Origin: Pseudomonas campi
GTDB lineage: Bacteria > Pseudomonadota > Gammaproteobacteria > Pseudomonadales > Pseudomonadaceae
Length of the DNA stretch: 64,000 nucleotides
Assembly (NCBI RefSeq): GCF_013200955.2
Contig: NZ_CP053697.2
Location: 1,550,001-1,614,000, forward strand
Reading direction: 5' to 3'
The translations under genes and the position numbers were made by a program. This document shows positions 1 through 9,516 of this stretch, one piece after another; positions within the stretch are counted from its first letter, which is position 1, and each line of letters begins with the position of its first letter. The notes beneath the pieces are model-generated. The model did no database searches and was not told where the DNA came from. It saw nothing but the letters and a program-made list of their open reading frames with translations.

Positions 1-348
1 CGGGGCGACTCGCGACCATTTCCAGTCCGAACGCCATTCGGTGTCGATGTGCACGCCGAACAGGTCGAACGGCCCCTTGCGCCAGGGAATCAGGCCCTGC
101 AGGGCGCCGAGCAGCTGGGCGCGGCTGGCTGCATCGCAGGGCCCGTCGAGCAGCAGCTGATCGCGCAGCTCCTGGCGCTCGACCGGCAAGGCCGGCAGGT
201 TCTGCACGGCGGCGTACCAGCGCTGCAAGTCGCCGTGGCCGACCGCCAGCTTGGCGTCGATCTGCGCTGGCAGGTCGGCCGCCCAGTCCTGCAACGGGCT
301 GCCGACCAGGGTCTGTTGCAGGGCATCGAGGTCGAGGGCGGCAATCAT
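1..348 (-). CDS. cmoB: tRNA U34 carboxymethyltransferase CmoB (partial, N-terminal 116 codons)
   Basis: CmoB transfers the carboxymethyl group of carboxy-SAM to 5-hydroxyuridine at the tRNA wobble position. Only the N-terminal third is present, because the gene runs off the left edge of the window. The minus-strand translation begins [14 protein letters not shown] and continues through a leucine-rich helical region to [18 protein letters not shown], a stretch characteristic of CmoB before its methyltransferase core. Its ATG overlaps the cmoA stop as ATGA, so the two genes are translationally coupled, as is usual for cmoAB. The identification rests on this N-terminal sequence plus the cmoA neighbour. 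Confidence 0.9.
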   Translation of the reverse strand, partial: MIAALDLDALQQTLVGSPLQDWAADLPAQIDAKLAVGHGDLQRWYAAVQNLPALPVERQELRDQLLLDGPCDAASRAQLLGALQGLIPWRKGPFDLFGVHIDTEWRSDWKWSRVAP

Positions 349-1088
349 GGCAGGGCCACCAGCGAAGCGAAGTTGAGGCACTGGAACCAGGGCACCACCT
401 GGCTGAAGCCGGCGGCGAGCAGACGCTCGCGGTGCTGCTCCAGGCTGTCCGGTTTCATCACGTTTTCCAGTGCGCTGCGTTTCTGGGCGATTTCCAGCTC
501 GCTGTAGCCGTTGGCGCGTTTGAAGGCGATGTGCAGGTCGGTGAGCAGGGCGTGCTGTTGTTCGTCAGCGAAACGCAGTTTTTCCGAGAGGATCAGTGCC
601 CCACCGGGCAGCAGGGCCTGGCGGATGCGCGTGAGCAGGGGTAGGCGTTGCTCGGGTTCGATGAACTGCAGAGTGAAGTTCAGCGCCACCAGCGACGCTG
701 GGGCAAAGTCCAGGGCGAGGATGTCGCCTTCCTGCACGTCCACCGGCAACAGTTCCTGGAACATCGAGTCCTGGGCGTGCAGGTATTCGCGGCAGCGCTC
801 GACCATGGCGTGCGAGTTGTCCACCGCGATCACCCGGCAGCCTTCCGTGCGCACATGTCGGCGCAGGGCTTGGGTCACCGCGCCGAGCGAACTGCCGAGG
901 TCGTACAGCACCGAGTTGGGCTGGGCGAACTGCGCGGCCAGCACGCCGATGTTCTCGACAATGGTCGGGTAGCCGGGCACCGAACGCTTGATCATGTCCG
1001 GGAACACCCGCACCACGTCCTCGTTGAAGGCGAAGTCCTGCAGCTCGGAGTGCGGTTGGGCGAAGAGGCGGTCGGGCTGGGTGGTCAC
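345..1088 (-). CDS. cmoA: carboxy-S-adenosyl-L-methionine synthase CmoA
   Basis: CmoA is a cytosolic SAM-dependent class I methyltransferase-fold enzyme that makes carboxy-SAM from SAM and prephenate for CmoB. The 247-residue product has the usual family length. The N-terminal segment has the CmoA-typical [20 protein letters not shown]. The nucleotide-binding motif is [13 protein letters not shown], followed by [14 protein letters not shown] and [11 protein letters not shown]. The start is a GTG preceded by CGGAA. It is the upstream gene of a two-gene operon with cmoB, with a 4-nt overlap. Confidence 0.96.
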   Translation of the reverse strand: MTTQPDRLFAQPHSELQDFAFNEDVVRVFPDMIKRSVPGYPTIVENIGVLAAQFAQPNSVLYDLGSSLGAVTQALRRHVRTEGCRVIAVDNSHAMVERCREYLHAQDSMFQELLPVDVQEGDILALDFAPASLVALNFTLQFIEPEQRLPLLTRIRQALLPGGALILSEKLRFADEQQHALLTDLHIAFKRANGYSELEIAQKRSALENVMKPDSLEQHRERLLAAGFSQVVPWFQCLNFASLVALP

Positions 1089-1156
1089 GGCGATTCCGGT
1101 GGTTCTGGCGAAAAGGCCGGCATTTTAGCCAAGTGCCGGTCCAGGCCCAACCACCA

Positions 1157-1726
1157 TTACTTCAACTGGTCGGAAAAGAACTCACCCGCGCCTTGCAGCG
1201 GGCCCAGCGGGTTGCGCTTGACCTCGTAGCGGCGAATGTTCGGCTCGCCGTTGCTGACCTTGTGTACCAGGGTGTCGTCGACCAGCACGAACACGGCCCG
1301 GAAGGCCCAGCCCTGCAGTTCGCGTTTCTTGCGGAAGTTGAGAACGTCGGCCCAGAAGTTGCCGACGCGCTGGGTATCGGTCTTGTTGAAGTCGAAGGCG
1401 TAGCCGATGCAGCGGTCCTTGGCTTCCAGGCACTGGATCAGGCCATCGGGTAGATAGCTGATGGGCACGTTGGGTTGGACGAACATCAGGCGCAGGTCGA
1501 TGAACGAGAGCATCTTGCCGTTGCCCTGGGCCAGCGGGTCGAAGCCCAGTGAGAACAGCTCCGAGCGGGTGGTTGTGCCCGGTTGCGCCTGGGCGTAGCG
1601 GATCTCCGCATCCAGGTAGTCATTGAAGGGGGAAAGCACCTCCGCTCGCTCGCTGGGCAGCAGACTGCTGCAACCCGACAGCCATACCAATGGGAACAGT
1701 ACGATGACCCATGTAGTGCCGCGCAT
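1157..1726 (-). CDS. hypothetical lipoprotein
   Basis: A 189-residue predicted outer-membrane lipoprotein. The signal peptide ends in a lipobox WLSGC with the lipidated cysteine at residue 19. The rest is soluble and presumably periplasmic, with no cysteine cluster or catalytic motif that I recognise. The start is an ATG with AGGAG six bases upstream. It lies 68 bases before cmoA in the same direction and could share a transcript with it. Function unknown. Confidence 0.8.
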   Translation of the reverse strand: MRGTTWVIVLFPLVWLSGCSSLLPSERAEVLSPFNDYLDAEIRYAQAQPGTTTRSELFSLGFDPLAQGNGKMLSFIDLRLMFVQPNVPISYLPDGLIQCLEAKDRCIGYAFDFNKTDTQRVGNFWADVLNFRKKRELQGWAFRAVFVLVDDTLVHKVSNGEPNIRRYEVKRNPLGPLQGAGEFFSDQLK

Positions 1727-1861
1727 TTGCCTCTCCTGATAAGTCCTGCCTTCTCTCTATAGACGATTTGGCGAGTCCCTGCCGTTTCAGTAACCGGACC
1801 AATGGTAGGTATCTGTGACGGCTGGGGGTGTTCTTGCGGTAAGCAGGCTGAGCGTGTGCGT

Positions 1862-2554
1862 CTACGAGCGCGAGCTGGCTGCCCGTGAGGATGAATCGGC
1901 CGGCTGAGAAGCCCCGGATTGCAGGGCGATCACCGATGCGGCAATGCCCAACTGGCCCAGCCAGTAGCTGAGGATGATGGCGTAACGTGCGCCATCGTAC
2001 GGGGTAACGAAGCGGTTGATGCCGATCAGGCTGTCCGATAGCACGAACAACAGCGCGCCCCCTGCTGCCAGCCAGGCCGAGCGCGTGGCGATACCGCGTG
2101 TGCCCAGACGGGCGAGGGCGCGCCAGAGCATGCAGCCGATGGCCAGGCTGTAGAACGCCACCGGAATCAGCAGGTCTCCCAGGCCGGAATTGGCAAGCAC
2201 GGCGAACATGCTGCCGGCTACCGCAAACGCCAACAGCAGGGCCCGCGGTGCCAGGTGCTTGCTCTCGCTGAGGTAGGCAAGCAGATAGGCCAGGTGAGCC
2301 ATCAGGAATGCCCCCAGACCGAAGACGAACAGGTTGGCCGGCCACTCCAGCAGCACATCGCCGAGCAGGGAAAACAGCAGGCCGATGGTGATCCAGCGTC
2401 GGTACGTCGAGGCGGCTGTCGTGCACAGCCACAGCAGCAGGGCGATCACCGGCAAGGGTTTGCTCAGCAGGCACAACCACTTGAGTTCGAGGTGCAGGCC
2501 GAGGACAAACAGCAGGACGCCGCCGAGGGCAAGCAGACAAAGCAGTGGGCGCAT
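1862..2554 (-). CDS. YhhN/TMEM86-family membrane protein
   Basis: A 230-residue, almost wholly hydrophobic protein with about eight predicted membrane spans. The pattern GLLFSLLGDVLLEWP, then FLMAHLAYLLAY, and LFVLSDSLIGINRF matches the YhhN family. Eukaryotic TMEM86 members of this family are lysoplasmalogenases; the bacterial role is not settled. Conserved acidic residues (D in LLGD and LSDS) sit within membrane segments, as in the family. The C-terminal 20 residues are a Ser/Ala-rich tail. It stands alone between two unrelated lipoprotein genes. Confidence 0.88.
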   Translation of the reverse strand: MRPLLCLLALGGVLLFVLGLHLELKWLCLLSKPLPVIALLLWLCTTAASTYRRWITIGLLFSLLGDVLLEWPANLFVFGLGAFLMAHLAYLLAYLSESKHLAPRALLLAFAVAGSMFAVLANSGLGDLLIPVAFYSLAIGCMLWRALARLGTRGIATRSAWLAAGGALLFVLSDSLIGINRFVTPYDGARYAIILSYWLGQLGIAASVIALQSGASQPADSSSRAASSRS

Positions 2555-2640
2555 GGGTAAGGCTCTCTGGTTTTCCCCATTATTGCGTCTGGGGTTCGCG
2601 AGAGCAGGGCGCTACACGCCAGAGCGCCTGGTCAATGACG

Positions 2641-3042
2641 TCAGTCCACCGCGATCTGGCAGTCGATGGTCTTGGCCGGCGCCACGTCGACTTCCCAGGG
2701 CCGCTGGTAGTGCATCAGCAGGCGCCCGTTGCCGCTCTGTTGCGCCTGGTAGCGCCAGGTCGACTGGCCGGCACTGCCGACCAGGCCGGCGTCTTCCGGG
2801 GTGGTGTAGACCTCCGGGCCGAGGCTGCGCAGCACGCCTGGCGCGGCATCGGCCACTACCCAGCGGAAGCCGGTAGTCGGGTTGCTGGGCAGGGAAATCA
2901 CCAGGGTCTGGCCCGTGCTCAGCTCCATGGGGCATTTGCCCAGCTGTTTTTCCTGCACGCTGAGACTCGTTTGCGGCTGATGGGTACAGGCTGCGAGCAG
3001 AATGGCGGTGGCGGGCAGCAGCAGGCGGTAGGCGGTGCTCAT
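2641..3042 (-). CDS. chagasin-like cysteine protease inhibitor lipoprotein (MEROPS I42)
   Basis: A 133-residue predicted lipoprotein inhibitor of papain-type cysteine proteases. It has a lipobox (LAAC, Cys19), the chagasin loop NPTTGFRW at residues 54-61, a central G-rich loop and the late RPWE motif. These are the loops by which I42 inhibitors wedge into the protease active site. The start was taken at the ATG with AGGAG six bases upstream; a longer in-frame reading up to 3072 has no ribosome site. No papain-type protease gene is seen nearby, so the target is unknown. Confidence 0.88.
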   Translation of the reverse strand: MSTAYRLLLPATAILLAACTHQPQTSLSVQEKQLGKCPMELSTGQTLVISLPSNPTTGFRWVVADAAPGVLRSLGPEVYTTPEDAGLVGSAGQSTWRYQAQQSGNGRLLMHYQRPWEVDVAPAKTIDCQIAVD

Positions 3043-3171
3043 GGCGGACTCCTGTCGATCGAAAGCCCGCACAGCATAGCCTTATCGATGGGGCTATTGG
3101 GGCTGGCAGCATGCTGTGGCAGCGCCACGGCTGGTCAGATGAACGGGTAGTGGCTGGGCGCCACTGTACTT

Positions 3172-3873
3172 TCAGGCCAGGCGCTGGCGCAGCTGACCGA
3201 GTTGCTCGTCGATCAGTGGGGTCAGCAGGCTGAAGCATTCCGCCGGCGCTATGGCGACCCGTGGCGGATCGATCAATTGCCGCCGCAGGCTCTCCAGCGC
3301 CCGGGCCAGGGCCGTGTTGCGGCTGGCGCGTGATTGCAGGCGCAGGCTCAGGTAGCGCAGTTGCACCTGCAGGGGCAATGGGCAGCGCTCGGCGCTGGCG
3401 CCACGCACGGCCAGGCCGCGCAGACGCGCCAGCTCTTCCAGCTCCCGGCAGCTGCGGGCGATGCCCAGATCGCTGTGCGGCGGGCCGCTCAGGCGCAGCT
3501 CGAACAGCTGGATCAAGGTCAGCAAGCGCTCGATCAGGCGGCAGTGGCCGTCGAAGTCGCCCGCTTGCTGTTGCAGTGCTCGCCAGGCCGGCTGTAGCTC
3601 GGCCAGTTCGCCGGCGGCGCCGGGCAGGCTGCGCCACAGGCCATCCAGTTCCAGGGCCAGGTTGCGGCACTGGTTGCGCGCATCGCTGCTGTTCTGGCCA
3701 CCGAGGCCGCGATGTTTTTGCAGGCGCTGCAGCAGTTCCAGGCTGTGTACCAGCGCTTGCTGCAGGGCTTGCTGGCGTTGCCGGGTCTGGCGGCGGGCGA
3801 TGGACTGCTGGAGCAGTATCAGTACCAGCAGGGAGCCGAGGGTGCCGGCCAGGGCCAGGGTGGTCAGGCTCAT
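3172..3873 (-). CDS. membrane-anchored protein, NIT-like region, chemoreceptor partner
   Basis: A 233-residue protein with a single N-terminal membrane anchor (residues 5-22, [18 protein letters not shown]), then an all-helical, Gln/Leu/Arg-rich body. The segment [13 protein letters not shown] resembles the Q-x-E/H-R-G helix of nitrate/nitrite-sensing (NIT) domains, but I see this only as a local likeness. Its ATG overlaps the stop of the upstream chemoreceptor (ATGA), so the two are coupled. The receptor has no periplasmic ligand domain, so this protein may supply the sensing part. The function is inferred from context. Confidence 0.65.
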   Translation of the reverse strand: MSLTTLALAGTLGSLLVLILLQQSIARRQTRQRQQALQQALVHSLELLQRLQKHRGLGGQNSSDARNQCRNLALELDGLWRSLPGAAGELAELQPAWRALQQQAGDFDGHCRLIERLLTLIQLFELRLSGPPHSDLGIARSCRELEELARLRGLAVRGASAERCPLPLQVQLRYLSLRLQSRASRNTALARALESLRRQLIDPPRVAIAPAECFSLLTPLIDEQLGQLRQRLA

Positions 3874-4961
3874 GGTTTGGCTCCCTGGGTCAGGCGCGTC
3901 AGGTAGTGGGTTAGGTCATGCAGTTCGCGGTTCTGCGTGCTCTGTTGACTGAGCGCTGCACCGATCTCGTGCAACTGCTGGTTGAGTGACTGATTGGCCT
4001 GGGTGTGTTCGCTGAGGGCCTGGCGCATCACCCCGAAACTTTGCAGGTTCTGCGTGCTGAAGTCGGCTTGCTGCTGCAGCCGGTTGGCCAGTGCCAGGCT
4101 CTGCTGGCAGCCGTTGGCGAGCAGCTGCTGGTGCTCGTCGACCTCCAGCTGCACATGCTGCACGGCCTGGCCGATGGCGCCGACTGCGCCGGTGATTTCC
4201 ACGGCTGCAGCCGAGGTGGATTGCGCCAGGTTGCGCACTTCTTCGGCAACCACGGCGAAACCACGGCCCTGCTCGCCGGCCCGAGCGGCCTCGATGGACG
4301 CGTTGAGGGCGAGCAGTTGAGTCTGCTTGGCCAGGGCCTGAATCAGCTGCACGGACTGCTCGACGGCGGCGCTGTGTTGCAGCAACTGGCGCACCGCCGC
4401 GGCGGTGCGACCCAGGCTGAGCTGGATGCTTTGCATCTCGTTGCCCACTGATTGGGCGTCCTGGCGGCCGCTATCACTCATTTGGTGCATGCGCTCGAAG
4501 GCCTGTAGCGCCTGTTCGGCCAGGTCGCCGATATGCAGCAGGGTCTGGCTGATTTCCTCGCTGGCGGTGGCAATCATGTTGACCCGTAGGCTCTGTGCCT
4601 CGCCCTGTTGTTCGGTCTGTTCGGCCATGTGTTCCAGCGACTGGGCGGCGAACTGCACTTCGCTGCGCAGGCGTTCTGCGCCGCGCTGTTCATCGTCGCA
4701 TTTGACCAGCAGGTGGCTGCGCTCGGCCTGTCCGCCGAACAGCTGCGCCAGCTGTTGCAGCAGATGTTGTTGCTCCTGTTGTTGGCGTCGCCAGCTGAGG
4801 CTTTGCGCGCTGCCCAGGTAAAACAGGATGAGCAGCAGGCAGACGGCTGCTGTGCTCTGGTCGAGCAGCGCCAGCAGGGTGCTGGCCAGTGCCAGCCCCA
4901 GTAACAGCAAGGCACGCATGGGGCCGCAGCGTTGCAGGCAATAGATACCGAGTTCGAGCAT
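3870..4961 (-). CDS. methyl-accepting chemotaxis protein without ligand-binding domain
   Basis: A 363-residue chemoreceptor signalling protein. Two hydrophobic segments (about residues 15-33 and 38-53) are joined by only a few residues, so there is no periplasmic domain. A coiled coil follows, then the conserved hairpin tip with [25 protein letters not shown] in two adjoining pieces (about residues 226-250), which binds CheA/CheW. The C terminus lacks a CheR-tethering pentapeptide. It is a short member of the family. The start at 4961 has a poor ribosome site, and 4919 (MRALLLLG) is an alternative. It is coupled to the 3172-3873 gene and divergent from the AraC gene. Confidence 0.9.
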   Translation of the reverse strand: MLELGIYCLQRCGPMRALLLLGLALASTLLALLDQSTAAVCLLLILFYLGSAQSLSWRRQQQEQQHLLQQLAQLFGGQAERSHLLVKCDDEQRGAERLRSEVQFAAQSLEHMAEQTEQQGEAQSLRVNMIATASEEISQTLLHIGDLAEQALQAFERMHQMSDSGRQDAQSVGNEMQSIQLSLGRTAAAVRQLLQHSAAVEQSVQLIQALAKQTQLLALNASIEAARAGEQGRGFAVVAEEVRNLAQSTSAAAVEITGAVGAIGQAVQHVQLEVDEHQQLLANGCQQSLALANRLQQQADFSTQNLQSFGVMRQALSEHTQANQSLNQQLHEIGAALSQQSTQNRELHDLTHYLTRLTQGAKP

Positions 4962-5048
4962 GAGAGTTGTCCAGCTGGGCAGAATAATGCCCAGGGCGAA
5001 GCAAGATGCTGGCCAGCATCCATTCGTCGCAACCTCTGCCGATGTCTT

Positions 5049-5066
5049 GTTGCAACTAGGTGCAAC
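5049..5066. promoter_or_regulatory. possible operator dyad upstream of the AraC gene
   Basis: An interrupted palindrome, TTGCA-N6-TGCAA, lies in the space between the divergent chemoreceptor and AraC-regulator genes. The position fits an autoregulatory site. The arms are only five bases, so chance cannot be excluded. Confidence 0.3.
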
Positions 5067-5104
5067 CCGATAAAGTGCGCCTTTGCTCTTGGTCGGTGAA
5101 GAGA

Positions 5105-5854
5105 ATGCTCAACGCCCGTCTGCTGTGTCTGGACAACCAGGCCCATGAACATGCCCACGACTATCACCAACTGGTGATGTCGCTCTCCGGGCGCGCGGAA
5201 TTCGAGGTCAATGGCCGTGGTGGCGAGGTTTGCCGCATGCGCGCCTGCCTGGTGCCGGGCGATGCCGAGCACCAGTTCGCCGGCATGGGCGAGAACCGCA
5301 TGCTGATCCTCGACCTCGATGAACAGGACACCCCGGCGGAAGATCTGCAGCTGCTGGCCCAGCTGTTTGAAAGCCCGCGCTACCCGGCGCTGGATGCCGA
5401 TTTCCAGAACCTGCTGAGCTATGCCGGTGCCGAACTGGCCCGTTATGGCAGCGACCCGCATCTGGCCCGCGCCCTCGGCGGCGTACTGCTGCGTGCCCTG
5501 CACTTGCGTCTGTTCGGCAAGCAGGCCGCTGCGCCGGCAGGCGCCTTGGATGTCGAGCGGCTCGACCGCTATATTGCCGAACACCTGGCGCGGCGCATTA
5601 CGGTGATCGAACTGGCCCAGGTGGCCTGCCTCAGCCCTAGCCATTTCCATGCGCAGTTCAAGGACAGCCTCGGCCTGACGCCGCACCAGTACCTGCTGAA
5701 AACCCGCCTCGATCGCGCCGCCCGCCTGCTACGCGAGAGCCCGCTGCCGCTGGTACGGATCGCCGAGGAGTGCGGTTTCTCCAGCCAGAGCGCGCTGACC
5801 ACGGCCATGCGCCGCTATCTGGGCCTTACGCCCAAGCGCCTGCGCAACCAGTAG
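5105..5854 (+). CDS. AraC-family transcriptional regulator
   Basis: A 249-residue regulator. The N-terminal half is a cupin-like sensing domain ([15 protein letters not shown], then [11 protein letters not shown]). The C-terminal 100 residues hold the two helix-turn-helix units: [19 protein letters not shown], then [19 protein letters not shown], closing with LGLTPKRLR. The start was set at ATG 5105 (MLNARL); an in-frame GTG at 5060 would add 15 residues. Its stop codon TAG lies inside the adjacent REP palindrome. It diverges from the chemoreceptor pair, which may be its target (inference). Confidence 0.93.
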   Translation: MLNARLLCLDNQAHEHAHDYHQLVMSLSGRAEFEVNGRGGEVCRMRACLVPGDAEHQFAGMGENRMLILDLDEQDTPAEDLQLLAQLFESPRYPALDADFQNLLSYAGAELARYGSDPHLARALGGVLLRALHLRLFGKQAAAPAGALDVERLDRYIAEHLARRITVIELAQVACLSPSHFHAQFKDSLGLTPHQYLLKTRLDRAARLLRESPLPLVRIAEECGFSSQSALTTAMRRYLGLTPKRLRNQ

Positions 5855-5940
5855 GAGCGAGCTCTGCTCGCGAACATTGGCACTACCGTCTGGTTGGTTC
5901 TGACACGGCGCTGCCATTCGCGAGCAGAGCTCGCTCCTAC
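5851..5940. repeat. REPIN: two REP palindromes in inverted orientation
   Basis: Perfect 24-base inverted arms (5851-5874 and 5917-5940) of the Pseudomonas REP type, beginning GTAGGAGCGAGC, flank a 42-base spacer. The left arm supplies the TAG stop of the AraC gene. A second pair with identical arms lies at 33210-33274. REPINs are spread by RAYT transposases; no such gene is in the window. Confidence 0.9.
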
Positions 5941-5951
5941 ATATCCGACTC

Positions 5952-6806
5952 TTAATCGCCGCTGGCCACCGGACGCGTCGGGTCAGTGATCCACTCGCTC
6001 CAGGAGCCGGCATACAGCGGCGCCAGCGGGTAACCGGCCAGGCTCAGGGCGAACAGGTTGTGACAGGCCGTCACCCCCGAACCGCAGTAGGCCACCAGGG
6101 CTTCCACCGGCTTGTCGCCGAGCAGGGTGGCGAAGCGCTGCTGCAGCTGTGCGGTCGGCAGGAAGCGCCCGTCGCTGCCGAGGTTGTCGGTGAATACTGC
6201 GCACTGCGCGCCGGGGATATGTCCGGCGACCGGGTCCAGCGGCTCTACTTCGCCCCTAAAGCGCGGCAGGGCGCGGGCGTCGAGCAGAGTCAGCTCGCTG
6301 TTGCCGAGACGCTGCTGCAGTTGTTGGGCATCCAGCAGCAGGCGCTGGTCCGGCTGGCCGCTGAAGTCGCCGCGCGGCAGGCTTGGCAGGTTGCTGTCGA
6401 GGGGTAGGCCGGCGTCTTTCCAGGCTTTCAGCCCGCCATCCAGCAGGTACACACCGTCGCGCTTGCCCAGCCAGGCCAGTAGCCACCAGGCGCGTGCGGC
6501 GAAAGCAGCGGGGCCGTCGTCGTACAGCACCACGTCGCTGTCCTGGCTGATGCCCCAGGCGCGCAGCTGGTCTTGCAGTTGCTGGGTATTCGGCAACGGG
6601 TGGCGCCCGGTCACGCCCTTGAGTATCGGGCCGGACAGATCGCGTTCCAGGTCGGCGAACTGCGCGCCGGGGATATGCCCCTCGCTGTAACTGCGTGCGC
6701 CATAACCGGGGTCGTCGAGGGCGAAGCGGCAATCGAGGATCACCAGTCTCGGCTGGTTCAGGCGGACCTGTAGTTGGGCGGGGCTAAGCAGTTGCGCGAG
6801 CGGCAT
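5952..6806 (-). CDS. sseA: 3-mercaptopyruvate sulfurtransferase (tandem rhodanese)
   Basis: A 284-residue protein of two rhodanese domains. The N-terminal domain is inactive (VVLYDDGPAAFAARAWW in place of the Cys loop). The C-terminal domain carries the active-site loop CGSGVTA with Cys at about 241. This loop is the mercaptopyruvate-type signature, as opposed to CRKGVT in thiosulfate sulfurtransferases. The enzyme transfers sulfur from 3-mercaptopyruvate to thiol or cyanide acceptors in the cytosol. The start was taken at MPLAQLLS, which has GGAG seven bases upstream; an in-frame extension to 6872 has none. The next upstream minus-strand gene ends 71 bases away. Confidence 0.93.
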   Translation of the reverse strand: MPLAQLLSPAQLQVRLNQPRLVILDCRFALDDPGYGARSYSEGHIPGAQFADLERDLSGPILKGVTGRHPLPNTQQLQDQLRAWGISQDSDVVLYDDGPAAFAARAWWLLAWLGKRDGVYLLDGGLKAWKDAGLPLDSNLPSLPRGDFSGQPDQRLLLDAQQLQQRLGNSELTLLDARALPRFRGEVEPLDPVAGHIPGAQCAVFTDNLGSDGRFLPTAQLQQRFATLLGDKPVEALVAYCGSGVTACHNLFALSLAGYPLAPLYAGSWSEWITDPTRPVASGD

Positions 6807-6877
6807 GGGGACTCCGTTGGCGGGCTTGAGGCTATTAACCATGGGGCGACCTGCTGTCGCCCCGTGCGGCACTGGAA

Positions 6878-7939
6878 TCAGCGATATTGCAGTTTGCCGA
6901 TGCGATCGTTGTCCAGGCTGCCGAAGTAGAGGAAGTTACCCACCGGCTTGACCGAAGTGACCATGCGCAGGTGCGTGCCGCTGGTGTCATGCAGGCTCTG
7001 CACGATCTCACCTTTCTCATTGAGCGAAATGGCCAGGCCATAATTGGCCGGCTTGGGCCACATCGAGCGCGGCAGCTTGGCCAGCTGGGTCTTCAGCCAG
7101 GGCTGGTTCTGCAGGAAGTCGGCGTCGGCCTTGCGCGGCGTGGGCAAGGCCACCCAGAAGGTACCGGCGCGGTCGCCCTGCAGGTTGTCCGGCATGCCCG
7201 GCAGGTTGTCGATGAACACATCATGGCTGCCGGCCTTGTCGCCCTTCAGCCAATAGCGGGTGATGCGGTAGCGGTAGGTTTCGTTGACCAGCACGAAGTC
7301 TTCGTTCTGCGATAGCGCTACGCCGTTGGCGAAATACAGGTCCTTGAGCAGGGTCTCGCTCTTGCCGGTGGCTGGATCGTAGCGCAGCAGGCGACCGTAG
7401 GGGCGGCCTTCGAGCAGGTCGAGCAGGTAATCCGGTTGCTGGAACTTGCTCGAGGCATCGCTGAAATAGATGCGCCCGTCGCTGGCGATATCGACATCGT
7501 CGGTGAAGGCGAACGGCACGCCGTCGGCCTCGGTGCTGAGCACTTCGATCTGCCCGGCCGGGCTGATGCGCAACAGGCCCTTGTAGGCGTCAGCGACGAT
7601 CAGGTTGCCTTTGGCATCGAAGTCCATGCCCAGCGGGCGGCCGCCGGTGGCGGTGAGCACGTCGAGGCTGCCGTCTTCGGCAATGCGCACGATGCGCCCG
7701 TCATGCAGGCCGGCATAGACGCGGCCCAGGGCGTCCACGGCGGTGTCTTCCGGGCCGTGAATCTCGCCCTTGGCCAGCAGCTCGGCCTTCATCAGGGTGT
7801 CGTTGGGCTCCAGTGCACCGGTCATCAGCGGAGCCACCGGCGGTTGCCAGGCCAGCGGGTCTATGGTGTTCGGCGTGAGCGCCAGGTAGCCCGCCGCGCC
7901 AGCGATCAGTAGGGCCAGCAGGCCGAGGAGTTTTTTCAT
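6878..7939 (-). CDS. SMP-30/gluconolactonase/strictosidine synthase-like protein
   Basis: A 353-residue protein with an N-terminal signal or anchor segment (MKKLLGLLALLIAGAAGYLAL), then a six-bladed beta-propeller. It has NGVALSQNEDFVLVNE and the strictosidine-synthase-like RYDPATGKSETLL. Relatives hydrolyse lactones or act as metal-dependent hydrolases; the substrate here cannot be told. The start was set at the lysine-rich signal peptide; an upstream in-frame extension of 51 residues is rich in rare residues and overlaps the divergent rnd promoter region. It is likely periplasmic or membrane-anchored. Confidence 0.85.
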   Translation of the reverse strand: MKKLLGLLALLIAGAAGYLALTPNTIDPLAWQPPVAPLMTGALEPNDTLMKAELLAKGEIHGPEDTAVDALGRVYAGLHDGRIVRIAEDGSLDVLTATGGRPLGMDFDAKGNLIVADAYKGLLRISPAGQIEVLSTEADGVPFAFTDDVDIASDGRIYFSDASSKFQQPDYLLDLLEGRPYGRLLRYDPATGKSETLLKDLYFANGVALSQNEDFVLVNETYRYRITRYWLKGDKAGSHDVFIDNLPGMPDNLQGDRAGTFWVALPTPRKADADFLQNQPWLKTQLAKLPRSMWPKPANYGLAISLNEKGEIVQSLHDTSGTHLRMVTSVKPVGNFLYFGSLDNDRIGKLQYR

Positions 7940-8102
7940 CGTTATTCTTCCCTGTACTGAGGTGGGGCGGCAGTGTAACCCGAGTAGCGGGCCGCTGCGG
8001 GGTACTGGAATATTTGGGTATAAGCCAGACGTTCTACGGTGGCAAATGCCCGGCCTGCGTGCCGGGCATATATACTGCGCGGCATTGCCCAAGGAGTGCC
8101 GC

Positions 8103-9221
8103 GTGGCTATCGATATTCAGTGGATCCTCGACGACGCCAGCCTGGCCCGTCACTGCGCCGACTGGCGGCGTTTGCCGTTCGTTGCCCTCGACACCGAGTT
8201 CATGCGGGTCGACACCTTCTACCCGATCGCCGGCCTGCTGCAGGTGGGTGATGGCCAGCACGCCTTCCTCGTCGACCCGCTGACTATCAGCGACTGGTCG
8301 CCGTTTGCCGAGTTGCTGGAAGATCAGGCCGTGGTCAAGGTGCTGCATGCCTGCAGCGAAGACCTGGAAGTGTTCCTGCGCCTGACCGGCAGCCTGCCGA
8401 ACCCGTTGTTCGATACCCAGTTGGCCGCCGGCTACCTCAACCTGGGCTTCTCCATGGGCTATTCGCGCCTGGTGCAGGAGGTGCTAGGCATCGAACTGCC
8501 CAAGGGCGAGACCCGTTCCGACTGGTTGCAGCGCCCGTTGTCGCCGACCCAGATTAGCTACGCCGCCGAGGATGCCCAGCACCTGGCCGAGTTGTATCTG
8601 GTGCTGCAGCCCAAACTGTCCGCCGACAAACACGCCTGGGTGCTGGAAGACGGCGCCGAGCTGGTCAGCAACCTGCGCCGCGAAGTCGACCCGGATCTGC
8701 TCTACCGCGAAGCCAAGCTGGCCTGGAAACTGTCACGCCAGCAGCTGGCGGTGATGCGCGCTCTGTGTGCCTGGCGCGAACGCCAGGCGCGGGTGCGCAA
8801 CCAGCCGCGCAATCACATCATCCGCGAGCACTCGCTGTGGCCGCTGGCCAAGACCCAGCCGGACAACCTGGTAGCCCTGGCGCGCATCGAAGAGATGCAC
8901 CCGAAAACCGTGCGCCGGGATGGCGAAACCCTGCTACAGCTGATCCAGGAAGCCGCTGCGTTGCCGCCCGAGCAGTGGCCCGAAGCCCTGCCGCAGCCGC
9001 TGCCGCTGGAGTCCACTGCGCTGCTGAAGCAGCTGCGCGTGGTCGGCCAGCGTGAGGCCGAGCGCCTGCAGATCGCTCCGGAACTGATGCTGCGCAAGAA
9101 ATCCCTCGAGGCCCTGCTGAAAAGCGGTTACCCGAATGGCCCTTACCAGCTGCCGGACAACCTGCGTGGCTGGCGCCGTGAACTGATGGGCGCCGCGTTA
9201 TTGGCCGCCCTGGAAAACTGA
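8103..9221 (+). CDS. rnd: ribonuclease D
   Basis: A 372-residue 3'-to-5' exoribonuclease that trims tRNA and other structured RNA 3' ends in the cytosol. The DEDD exonuclease motifs are present: [10 protein letters not shown] (Exo I), [11 protein letters not shown] (Exo II) and [14 protein letters not shown] (Exo III). A C-terminal HRDC region follows ([18 protein letters not shown]). The start is GTG at 8103, seven bases after AAGGAG. An upstream in-frame extension to 7962 would enter the divergent promoter region and is not supported. rnd-ycgL-dehydrogenase form a tight operon. Confidence 0.96.
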   Translation: MAIDIQWILDDASLARHCADWRRLPFVALDTEFMRVDTFYPIAGLLQVGDGQHAFLVDPLTISDWSPFAELLEDQAVVKVLHACSEDLEVFLRLTGSLPNPLFDTQLAAGYLNLGFSMGYSRLVQEVLGIELPKGETRSDWLQRPLSPTQISYAAEDAQHLAELYLVLQPKLSADKHAWVLEDGAELVSNLRREVDPDLLYREAKLAWKLSRQQLAVMRALCAWRERQARVRNQPRNHIIREHSLWPLAKTQPDNLVALARIEEMHPKTVRRDGETLLQLIQEAAALPPEQWPEALPQPLPLESTALLKQLRVVGQREAERLQIAPELMLRKKSLEALLKSGYPNGPYQLPDNLRGWRRELMGAALLAALEN

Positions 9222-9222
9222 A

Positions 9223-9516
9223 ATGAAGAAAATCTGTTCGATCTACCGCAGCCCACGCAAAAACGAGATGTACCTCTACGTGCTCAAGGCCGATGCGCTG
9301 AAGCGTGTACCGGAGGGTCTCCTGGCCGCTTTCGGTACGCCACAGCTGGCCTTCAGCCTGATCCTTACGCCGGAGAAACCGCTGGCCCGTGAGGACATCC
9401 ACAAGGTCCTGGAGAACCTCGAAACCCAGGGCTATCACCTGCAGATGCCGCCACCGGAAGACGACTACATCGAACACCTGCCGGAAGAGCTGCTGCGCCG
9501 CAACGACCCGGTCTGA
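9223..9516 (+). CDS. ycgL: YcgL domain protein
   Basis: A 97-residue cytosolic protein of the YcgL/UPF0745 family, recognised by [19 protein letters not shown] at the N terminus and [16 protein letters not shown] near the C terminus. Its biochemical function is not established. It starts one base after the rnd stop and overlaps the next gene by one base (TGATG), so it is translated from the same transcript. The constant pairing with rnd suggests a link to RNA metabolism (inference). Confidence 0.94.
   Translation: MKKICSIYRSPRKNEMYLYVLKADALKRVPEGLLAAFGTPQLAFSLILTPEKPLAREDIHKVLENLETQGYHLQMPPPEDDYIEHLPEELLRRNDPV

Noticed and set aside
5851..5940. REPIN as a Rho-independent terminator
   Set aside because: The arms are strong, but no T-tract follows on either strand and the same arms occur elsewhere as a dispersed repeat; any termination effect is secondary.
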